Assembly (NCBI GenBank): GCA_903928755.1
Contig: CAIYSH010000266.1
Span: 1-8,028 of the forward strand
From: an uncultured Alphaproteobacteria bacterium
GTDB lineage: Bacteria; Pseudomonadota; Alphaproteobacteria; Caulobacterales; Caulobacteraceae
Reading direction: 5' to 3'
Length of the DNA: 8,028 nucleotides
Part shown: piece after piece, positions 1 through 6,230 of the stretch
How positions within the stretch are numbered: position 1 is the stretch's first letter
Layout of the letters: the number at the start of each line of letters is the position of its first letter
Notes under the pieces: generated by a model
Seen by the model: the letters and a program-made list of their open reading frames with translations, nothing else
Database searches by the model: none
Told to the model about the DNA's origin: nothing
Translations under genes and position numbers: made by a program

Positions 1-1554
1 ATTGCAGACGACGCCTCGCCCGGAGAAGAGACCTGGGCGATCCTGCAGTCAGAAGCCGCGCAGGATCCACGGATCAGGGTCCTGCGACGCAGCACCAACG
101 GCCACATCAGCGCGGCCACCAACTCTGCGCTCAGCCTGGCCACCGGCGATTTCGTGGCCTTCATGGATCATGACGATATCCTGCCCCCCCACGCCCTGTT
201 CGAGGTGGCCGCAGAAATCCTGGCAAATCCGACAGTCGAGCTGATCTATTCCGATGAGGACAAGATCGACGAGACCGGCCAACGCTTCGACCCCCACTTC
301 AAGACCGGCTGGAACCCCGAGCTGCTGCTCGGTCAGAACATGATCAAGCACCTCTGTGTCGCCCGGCGGGAGCGGGTGCTTCATCTGGGCGGCGCCCGGG
401 CGGGTTTTGAAGGCAGCCAGGACTATGACCTGGCCCTCCGAATTGCCGAAAGCGTGCCCGCTGAGCGGATCCGGCACATTCCGGCCATCCTCTATCACTG
501 GCGGCAGAGAACGGCGGCGAAGTCATTTTCAGAGTCCGCCCTTGATCAGTGCCTGGAGGCCGCCCGGAAGGCCGTGACCGAGCATCTCGAGCGCACCGGC
601 GTCAAAGGCGCGGTCGTTGCGCCCCTGTCCAATGCGCCGGCCTATCTCACCGTCAGGCGTCCCCTGCCCGATCCGCCGCCGCTGGTTTCCGTGATCATCC
701 CGACACGGGACCGGGCGGAACTGCTGAAACAGTGCGTCCATGGGGTCCTGAAGCAAACAGGATACAAGGCGCTGGACGTGATCATCGTCGATAATGACAG
801 CGTCGAACCGGAAACCCACGCCCTGTTCAAACGGCTGGCGCGGGACAAGAGGGTCCGGGTGATTCCTGCGCCGGGGCCCTTCAACTATTCGGCCATCAAC
901 AACATGGCCGTCCGCCATGCCAAGGGCGAGATCCTGCTGTTCCTCAACAATGATGTCGCCGTGATAGAGCCCAACTGGCTGGGGGAAATGATCGCCCAGG
1001 CCGTCCGCCCTGAAGTCGGGGCCGTCGGGGCGGGCCTGCTCTATGCCGACGGCCGGGTGCAGCATGGAGGCGTGATCCTGGGGGTCGGCGGCATGGAGGG
1101 CGAAGAGGCCGTCGCAGGCCACCTCTATGCCGGCGCACGCTCGATTTCGAAAAGCTACTTCAACCATCTGAGGCTCGCGCGAAACGTCTCGGCCGTGACG
1201 GCCGCCTGCATGGCGGTGCGCAAGCAGGTTTTTCTGGAGACGGGTGGATTTGATGAAACCCACCTGGCCGTGGCCTTCAATGATGTCGACCTGTGCCTGA
1301 AGATCGGGGCGCTGGGCTATCAGCTGATCTGGACGCCCAGGGCGACCCTCTACCATCTGGAATCCGCGTCCCGCGGCTCTGACCTGGAGCCAGAGGTCAT
1401 TGGCAGGTTCCGCAATGAAATCGCCTATATGCGCAGCCGCTGGGGACAGGTTCTGGACAACGATCCTTTTTACGGGCCGAATTTCGACAAGGCGCATGTG
1501 GACTATCGGCTGGCGAGCCCCGTCCAGCGCCTCCGACCCTGGAAGCGTCCCTAG
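1..1554 (+). CDS. Two-domain family 2 glycosyltransferase, 5'-truncated by window edge
   Basis: The reading frame is open from base 1 to a TAG at 1552-1554, giving 517 visible residues; the start lies left of the window. Two GT-A type GT2 domains are seen. The first begins inside its nucleotide-binding region (DDAS, visible residues 3-6), then DHDD (56-59, metal/nucleotide-sugar site) and QDYD (140-143, acceptor/base region). The second begins near residue 227 with VSVIIPTRD, followed by VDNDS (263-267), LFLNND (313-318), GGFDE (415-419) and FNDVD (426-430). Proteins of this architecture transfer activated sugars while building O-antigen, capsule or other surface polysaccharide, usually at the cytoplasmic face of the inner membrane. 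No membrane segment is visible in the part present. Because both domains keep their acidic motifs, the protein may add two successive sugars (inference). Donor and acceptor cannot be read from sequence. About 40 or more N-terminal residues are probably missing. The family call is firm; the specificity is unknown. Confidence 0.93.
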   Translation: MADDASPGEETWAILQSEAAQDPRIRVLRRSTNGHISAATNSALSLATGDFVAFMDHDDILPPHALFEVAAEILANPTVELIYSDEDKIDETGQRFDPHFKTGWNPELLLGQNMIKHLCVARRERVLHLGGARAGFEGSQDYDLALRIAESVPAERIRHIPAILYHWRQRTAAKSFSESALDQCLEAARKAVTEHLERTGVKGAVVAPLSNAPAYLTVRRPLPDPPPLVSVIIPTRDRAELLKQCVHGVLKQTGYKALDVIIVDNDSVEPETHALFKRLARDKRVRVIPAPGPFNYSAINNMAVRHAKGEILLFLNNDVAVIEPNWLGEMIAQAVRPEVGAVGAGLLYADGRVQHGGVILGVGGMEGEEAVAGHLYAGARSISKSYFNHLRLARNVSAVTAACMAVRKQVFLETGGFDETHLAVAFNDVDLCLKIGALGYQLIWTPRATLYHLESASRGSDLEPEVIGRFRNEIAYMRSRWGQVLDNDPFYGPNFDKAHVDYRLASPVQRLRPWKRP

Positions 1555-1595
1555 ACGCCCGCTCCGTCCTCGGCCATGGTCCCCTTCCCGGATTT

Positions 1596-1599
1596 GGAG
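1596..1599 (+). promoter_or_regulatory. Ribosome binding site of the M20 peptidase gene
   Basis: GGAG lies eight bases before the ATG at 1608, a normal Shine-Dalgarno distance. Two other in-frame starts are poorly placed: the GTG at 1599 overlaps the GGAG, and the ATG at 1602 is only two bases after it. The site therefore favours 1608 as the start. Confidence 0.6.
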
Positions 1600-1607
1600 T
1601 GATGAAC

Positions 1608-2855
1608 ATGGCGCAGGCCCAGCTGGCATTGATCGCAGCAATTGGACTTCTGGCGACGACGGCACAGGCCGCACCCGCCCCGAAAAAGGATGCCAGGGTC
1701 TGGGCCGCTGCAGAGGCCGCCCGACCCGCCCAGCTGGACCTGCTGAAATCCATCGTCAATATCGATTCCGGCACGGGCGATGTGGAAGGCGGCCGCAGGA
1801 TTGCAGCCATCCTGATCCCCCAGCTGAAAGCCCTCGGTGCCAGGATCGAAGTCCTGCCCGCCGAGGCCCCAGGCCTGCCCGAAAACCTGGTGGCGACCCT
1901 GACGGGAACGGGCAAGGCGCGCATACTTTTGATTGGTCACATCGACACGGTATTTGGCCCGGGCACCGTCGCCAACTGGTCCTTCAAGCAGGAGGGCGAC
2001 CACCTTACCGGTCCCGGCGTCGGCGATGAAAAAGGCGGGGTGGTCGAGGCCGTAACCGCCCTGCAGATCCTCAAGGATCAGGGCTTCAAGGGTTTTGGAA
2101 CCCTGACCCTGCTGATCGAATCCAGCGAAGAACGCGGCTCACCCGGGACCCGGGCCCTGATCGACCGGCTGGTGAAATCCCACGATGTGGAACTCAATCT
2201 CGAACCCGGCGATGCGCCCGATCTGGTGACCGTCTGGCGCAAGGGCAGCGCCACCATGGACATCGACGTCAAAGGCCGCCCGGCCCATGCCGGCGTCGCG
2301 CCGCAGGATGGCCGTAACGCCGCCGTTGAACTGATCCACCAACTGGCTGTGGTCGACACCCTGCCCCATTCCGGAGACGGCCTGACAGCCAATCTGACCA
2401 TCCTCCAGGCTGGCAGCCGCTATAACATCATTCCGGAAGACGCCCGGGCGCAGATCAATGTCCGCATCCGGGAAAAGGCGGATCTGGATCGGGTGGAAAA
2501 TCTCCTGCGGGAATCCGCGAAGACCACCATCATCCCCGATACCCGGGTGACAGTGACCCGTGAAACCTCCTTCCCGCCCCTGCCCAACAATCCGATGACT
2601 GACGCCCTGGCCGCCCGAGCCCAGGCAATCTATGCGGGGATCGGCCTGACCCTGGGCACAGGGGGCAATGGCGGCGCCTCGGAATCGGCCCTGGCCCACG
2701 AAGCCGGCACCCCGGCCCTGGACGGTCTGGGCCCGGTGGGCGGCAGTTTCCATACCGACAAGGAGTGGGTGGACCTGAAGTCCGTAACGCCGCGCCTCTA
2801 CCTGCTGACCAAGCTGATCATGGATCTCAGCGCCAGGCCGCCCAAGGCGAACTAG
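1608..2855 (+). CDS. Exported M20 zinc exopeptidase, glutamate carboxypeptidase (CPG2)-like
   Basis: The product is a 415-residue zinc-dependent exopeptidase of family M20, the length of Pseudomonas carboxypeptidase G2 as I recall it. CPG2 removes C-terminal glutamate from folates and related compounds. The first ~21 residues form a hydrophobic signal-like segment ending ATTAQA before APAP, suggesting export to the periplasm. Metal and catalytic residues are visible in order: H111 and D113 in GHIDT, D140 in GDEKGG, the general base E174 with E175 in SSEER, E199 in LEPGD, and H382 in FHTDKEW. Nearly all sit within a few positions of the CPG2 equivalents (H112, D141, E175, E176, E200, H385). 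The dimerisation lid carries HAGVAP and NIIPEDA. The start at 1608 is chosen from the GGAG spacing. The signal n-region oddly has no Lys or Arg. The gene follows the glycosyltransferase by 53 bases and may be read through from it. Its TAG is shared with the convergent HAD gene. The family is secure; folate or glutamyl specificity is inferred. Confidence 0.93.
   Translation: MAQAQLALIAAIGLLATTAQAAPAPKKDARVWAAAEAARPAQLDLLKSIVNIDSGTGDVEGGRRIAAILIPQLKALGARIEVLPAEAPGLPENLVATLTGTGKARILLIGHIDTVFGPGTVANWSFKQEGDHLTGPGVGDEKGGVVEAVTALQILKDQGFKGFGTLTLLIESSEERGSPGTRALIDRLVKSHDVELNLEPGDAPDLVTVWRKGSATMDIDVKGRPAHAGVAPQDGRNAAVELIHQLAVVDTLPHSGDGLTANLTILQAGSRYNIIPEDARAQINVRIREKADLDRVENLLRESAKTTIIPDTRVTVTRETSFPPLPNNPMTDALAARAQAIYAGIGLTLGTGGNGGASESALAHEAGTPALDGLGPVGGSFHTDKEWVDLKSVTPRLYLLTKLIMDLSARPPKAN
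2852..2855. other. Shared CTAG stop-codon overlap of two convergent genes
   Basis: CTAG is its own reverse complement. The plus-strand peptidase uses TAG at 2853-2855, and the minus-strand HAD gene uses TAG read from 2854 to 2852. The two coding regions therefore overlap by four bases, and there is no intergenic space for a terminator between them. Confidence 0.9.
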
Positions 2856-3448
2856 GGGGCGAAGACCTGGGCCAGGGTCTGGCTGCCGTCCCAGAGAGCG
2901 GCTGACCACCCTGCCGCCAGAGCGCCGTCCACATTGGTCTGTCGGTCATCCAGAAGGAAGTGATCCCCTGCGGGCCTGGCTGTCCTGGCCTCAATGGCCC
3001 GGAAGAAGGCCAGGTCCGGCTTGGCGGCGCCAAGATCAGCCGCATAGTGCATGGCGTCGAACCGGGCGTTCAGGCCAAGGGTGTTCCAAAGATAGGCGGC
3101 GCGATGGTGTTCCTGGACCGTGGCCAGATGCATGGCCGTTCCCTGAGCCCGCAGGCTGGCCAGATCCGCCAGCAAGGTCTCATCCAGTCGCCCGTCATTC
3201 CGGAACCAGTAGTCCATCAACACCCTGGCGTTCAGGTGCGGCGCGATCTGGTGAAGCACATCGTCCAGAACGTCGTGCAGATCGGCCTGACCGAGCATGA
3301 TGGCATTCCAGTGTGGGGTGAAGAGACCCGCCTCAAGATCAGCCTTGGTGATCCCCAGATCCGCCTCGATCTGCGACGCCCAGCCGTCTGGATGAACGGG
3401 GTGGATGATAACGCCATCGACATCGACCAACAGGATCTGCGGGGTCAC
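2852..3448 (-). CDS. HAD-like hydrolase, small phosphatase, coupled to mutS
   Basis: This 198-residue protein has the four haloacid dehalogenase superfamily motifs: motif I DVDGV (D9 nucleophile, D11 acid/base), motif II T110 in HLATVQ, motif III K143 in AKPD, and motif IV DD at 167-168 in LLDDRQTNVDGA. The region between motifs I and II is a helical cap of the C1 type, as in small-molecule phosphatases such as YihX or phosphoglycolate phosphatases. No signal peptide is seen, so it should be cytoplasmic. The substrate is probably a phosphorylated sugar or other small metabolite but cannot be told from sequence. The GTG start overlaps the mutS TGA by four bases (GTGA), and an AAGGGG lies eight bases upstream inside mutS, so translation is probably coupled to mutS. 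The stop codon shares CTAG with the convergent peptidase gene. The length and motifs look complete. The superfamily call is confident; the subfamily is not. Confidence 0.9.
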   Translation of the reverse strand: MTPQILLVDVDGVIIHPVHPDGWASQIEADLGITKADLEAGLFTPHWNAIMLGQADLHDVLDDVLHQIAPHLNARVLMDYWFRNDGRLDETLLADLASLRAQGTAMHLATVQEHHRAAYLWNTLGLNARFDAMHYAADLGAAKPDLAFFRAIEARTARPAGDHFLLDDRQTNVDGALAAGWSAALWDGSQTLAQVFAP

Positions 3449-6144
3449 GTGGCCAGCCCCTTGAGCCGGTAGAGGGCCGCCATGGCCTCCCGCGGGCTCA
3501 TGCCGTCCGGGTCCAGCTCTGCAAGGGCGACCTCCACCGGACTTGGTCCGGTTCGTCCTGCCGCAGCCGGCGAAGCGCCTGAAAACAGGGGCAGGTCTTC
3601 CAGATGGGCGGGGGCTCCGGCCTCGCGCTCCAGCCGGTCCAGAACCTCCCTGGCCCGGGCCACCACGGCGGGCGGCACCCCGGCCAGCTTGGCAACCTGG
3701 ACGCCGTAGGAGCGGTCGGCGGGGCCCGGTCCCGCTTCATGCAGGAAGATCAGGTCACCATTCCATTCCCTGGCCTTCAGCGACAGGTTGGCGACGTGGG
3801 CCAACCGGCCTTCCAGAACCGCCAGCTCGTGATAGTGCGTCGCGAACAGTCCCCGGCAACGGTTGGTTTCGTGCAGGGCCTCGGCGCAGGCCCAGGCTAT
3901 GGCCAGGCCGTCATAGGTGGCCGTGCCCCTGCCGATTTCGTCCAGAATGACCAGGGATCGAGGCGTGGCCTGGGCCAGGATGGCGGCGGTTTCGACCATT
4001 TCGGCCATGAAGGTCGAGCGGCCCCGGGCCAGGTCGTCCCCAGCCCCTACGCGGCTGAACAGCCGGTCGACCACCCCCAACCGGAAACTGACCGCTGGCA
4101 CAAAGCATCCGGCCTGGGCGAGGATGGCCAGCAGGGCGTTCTGGCGCAGGAAGGTCGACTTACCGGCCATGTTTGGTCCGGTGACAATGGCCAGTCGGGC
4201 ACCGGCTATCCCCTGCCCGTCGAGGCGGCAGTCATTGGGCGTAAACGCATCGCCATTGCGCCTGACCGCAGCCTCCACCACCGGATGGCGGGCCCCCGCA
4301 GCCTCGAAAGCCGTGGAGCCGTCGAGGACCGGGCGGCAGGCACCGGCGTCCTGGGCCCACTCGGCCAGGGCTGAGGCGACATCGAGGGTGGCGGCCGCCT
4401 GGGCCACTGCCTGAATCTGGTCAGCGACGGCGATGGCGGCTTCCCGCCAGGCCTCAAAGATCACGGCCTCCATGGCCAGGGCCCGCTCGGCGGCCTGGGC
4501 AATTTTCGCATCAAGCTCAGCCAGGTCCACAGTGGTGAAGCGCACCTGATTGGCCAGGGTCTGGCGGTGGATGAAGGTGGCATTGAGCGGCGCGGTCATC
4601 AGCGGCTCAGCTGCCTTGGCCGTGGTCTCGACAAAATAGCCGAGCACGGCATTGTGGCGGATTTTCAGAGCCACGCCACTGTCTGCAACCAGCTGGGCCT
4701 CAAGCTCCAGAATGACCCGGCGGCTGTCATCGCGCAGGGCGCGAGCCTGATCCAGCTCGGCGCGGACACCCGCCGCGACAAAGCCGCCATCCCGGGCCTG
4801 GAGGGGAAGGTCCTGACCCAGACCCGCTTCCAGCACGGCCTTGAATTCGGCCAGGGCAGGGTGCCGGGTGGCGTCCAGCGCTTCAATGGCCGTAATGACC
4901 TCTTGCGGCGGGGCCGCCGTCAGCGGGCCTCTGGGGCGGCTGAACCGGTCGCAGATCGTCTGACCAACAGCAAGGCCGCCGCGCAGCCCGGCCAGATCGC
5001 GCGGACCGCCCCTGCCAAGGGCCAGGCGGGACAGGGCACGCGCCATGTCGCCCAGCCCCTTCAGGGCGTCGCGGAGGTCTGCGCGCAGGGGACGTTGCTC
5101 GAGGAACCAGGCGACGGCATCCAGTCTGGCGTCGATGGCCGCCGGATCCAGCAGAGGCCGCGCCAGTCGTGCCGCCAGCAGCCTTGCCCCCGGCGCCGTC
5201 ATGGTCCGGTCAATTGCCGCCAGCAGGGAACCTTCCCGGGATCCGGACAGGCTGCGCTCGATCTCCAGGCTGGTGCGGGTGGCCGGATCAATGGCCATGA
5301 CATCGGCCTCGCCCGAGCGGCGGGGTGCACTCAGCGCCGGGGTCTTGCCAGCCTGTGTTGTTTCAAGATGGGCAGCAATCAGGCCGAGGGCGGAGATTTC
5401 CGCCCCTGAAAACTGGCCAAAGCCGTCCAGGGTCTCAACCCCGTAAAGCCGCTTCAGCCGGGCCTCGGCAGCACCGGGTTCAGCCAGGGCCGAGGGCATG
5501 GGCTGGACCAGACCGCCCACTGACCGCAACATGGTGTTCAGGCCTTCATCGGCAAACAGCCGGTCGGGGACCAGGATTTCGGAAGGGCCCAGGGCCGCCA
5601 GGGCCGAGCCAAGGCTCTCCCTGGCCACAGCCCAGACCTCGACCTCGCCGGTGGAGAGCTCGACACTGGCCACGGCCGCCGCTCCGGCCCGCCAGGCGAC
5701 AGCTGCCAGACGGTTGGCCCCCCGGGCGTCCAGCAGGCCGTCCTCCGTCAGGGTGCCCGGCGTCACAACCCGGGTCACATCGCGCCGGACAATGGACTTG
5801 GACCCGCGCTTGCGGGCTTCGGCCGGATTTTCCATCTGCTCGCAGACAGCGACCTTGAACCCTGCCCGGATCAGCTTGGCGAGATAGGCTTCCGCCGCAT
5901 GGACCGGCACGCCGCACATGGGGATGGGTGCACCGCCGTGGCTACCTCGGGCGGTGAGGGTAATGCCCAGGGCCACTGAGGCCTTCTGAGCGTCCTCGAA
6001 GAACAGCTCGTAGAAATCGCCCATCCGGAAGAAGACCAGGGCGTCAGGCTGCCGGGACTTGGCCTCAAAGAATTGCGCCATCACCGGCGTGGCACCAGCG
6101 GAGTCGGCTGCGGCCGTGGTCAGGGAGGGATCGTGGGCGGTCAT
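3445..6144 (-). CDS. mutS: DNA mismatch repair ATPase MutS
   Basis: MutS binds mispaired or looped-out bases and, with ATP, recruits MutL to start strand excision and repair in the cytoplasm. From the ATG at 6144 the protein has 899 residues, a little longer than E. coli MutS (853). The mismatch-recognition motif GDFYELF places the stacking Phe at 44 and Glu at 46. Connector, lever and clamp regions follow to about residue 590. The ATPase domain has Walker A GPNMAGKST (Lys662), the GRSTFMAEM signature near 705-715, Walker B VILDEIGRGT (DE 735-736) and ATHYHEL. The C-terminus ends with the usual LDPD...SPREAM..LYRLKGL dimerisation tail. All key residues are intact, so it should be active. A GTG at 6153 would add three residues; neither start has a clear Shine-Dalgarno, so I prefer ATG. 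The TGA overlaps the HAD start. The upstream hydrolase on the same strand ends 86 bases before this ATG. Confidence 0.98.
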   Translation of the reverse strand: MTAHDPSLTTAAADSAGATPVMAQFFEAKSRQPDALVFFRMGDFYELFFEDAQKASVALGITLTARGSHGGAPIPMCGVPVHAAEAYLAKLIRAGFKVAVCEQMENPAEARKRGSKSIVRRDVTRVVTPGTLTEDGLLDARGANRLAAVAWRAGAAAVASVELSTGEVEVWAVARESLGSALAALGPSEILVPDRLFADEGLNTMLRSVGGLVQPMPSALAEPGAAEARLKRLYGVETLDGFGQFSGAEISALGLIAAHLETTQAGKTPALSAPRRSGEADVMAIDPATRTSLEIERSLSGSREGSLLAAIDRTMTAPGARLLAARLARPLLDPAAIDARLDAVAWFLEQRPLRADLRDALKGLGDMARALSRLALGRGGPRDLAGLRGGLAVGQTICDRFSRPRGPLTAAPPQEVITAIEALDATRHPALAEFKAVLEAGLGQDLPLQARDGGFVAAGVRAELDQARALRDDSRRVILELEAQLVADSGVALKIRHNAVLGYFVETTAKAAEPLMTAPLNATFIHRQTLANQVRFTTVDLAELDAKIAQAAERALAMEAVIFEAWREAAIAVADQIQAVAQAAATLDVASALAEWAQDAGACRPVLDGSTAFEAAGARHPVVEAAVRRNGDAFTPNDCRLDGQGIAGARLAIVTGPNMAGKSTFLRQNALLAILAQAGCFVPAVSFRLGVVDRLFSRVGAGDDLARGRSTFMAEMVETAAILAQATPRSLVILDEIGRGTATYDGLAIAWACAEALHETNRCRGLFATHYHELAVLEGRLAHVANLSLKAREWNGDLIFLHEAGPGPADRSYGVQVAKLAGVPPAVVARAREVLDRLEREAGAPAHLEDLPLFSGASPAAAGRTGPSPVEVALAELDPDGMSPREAMAALYRLKGLAT
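3457..3462 (-). promoter_or_regulatory. Ribosome binding site of the HAD gene inside the mutS 3' end
   Basis: On the minus strand AAGGGG is followed by eight bases and then the GTG start at 3448. It lies within the last codons of mutS, which supports the GTG start and re-initiation by ribosomes ending mutS. Confidence 0.6.
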
Positions 6145-6230
6145 GGTCGACACACAGGTTAACGCCCCGGCCGCAGGGCGCCACCCCCCGCATGACGCGG
6201 GAGGTGTTCTGGCCTGTGGTTAAGTCCGAC
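6145..6230. other. Intergenic region between the hydrolase gene and mutS
   Basis: This short gap separates two same-strand (minus) genes. It holds a hairpin at 6182-6206, then a GTTAAC at 6158-6163 and a GTCGAC at 6146-6151 just before the mutS ATG. I see no convincing -35/-10 pair, no strong Shine-Dalgarno and no tRNA or riboswitch shape. A mutS promoter could lie here or inside the hydrolase gene. Confidence 0.5.
6182..6206 (-). terminator. Hairpin after the hydrolase stop, possible weak terminator or attenuator
   Basis: A ten-pair stem with a five-base loop (6192-6196) starts about 25 bases after the hydrolase stop in the minus-strand direction. In the minus-strand RNA, position 6202 is U facing G at 6186, so all ten pairs form, one of them a G-U wobble. 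In a plus-strand RNA the same position would be a C-A mismatch. The pairing thus suits a minus-strand transcript. No U-run follows (the next bases are GC-rich), so a classical intrinsic terminator is not supported. It could be a weak terminator, a processing stem at the 3' end of the hydrolase message, or chance. Confidence 0.4.

Noticed and set aside
529..1674. Long minus-strand open frame opposite the glycosyltransferase and start of the peptidase gene
   Set aside because: It crosses the boundary of two well-supported genes, has no family motifs and is rich in residues expected from antisense GC-rich codons.
2863..2880. Small inverted repeat (AGACC...GGTCT) just past the peptidase stop, as a terminator
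   Set aside because: The stem is short and bulged, no T-run follows, and it is fully explained as HAD C-terminal codons.
2139..2909. Minus-strand open frame opposite the peptidase gene
   Set aside because: It overlaps the end of the HAD gene and the body of the peptidase, both strongly supported, and has no motif of its own.
4567..5409. Plus-strand open frame inside mutS
   Set aside because: It lies wholly within the lever/clamp coding region of an intact mutS and resembles no protein family I know.
6158..6223. Two TTAA cores upstream of mutS as a CtrA cell-cycle regulator site
   Set aside because: The CtrA full site needs TTAA-N7-TTAA. These cores are about 57 bases apart, so the match fails.
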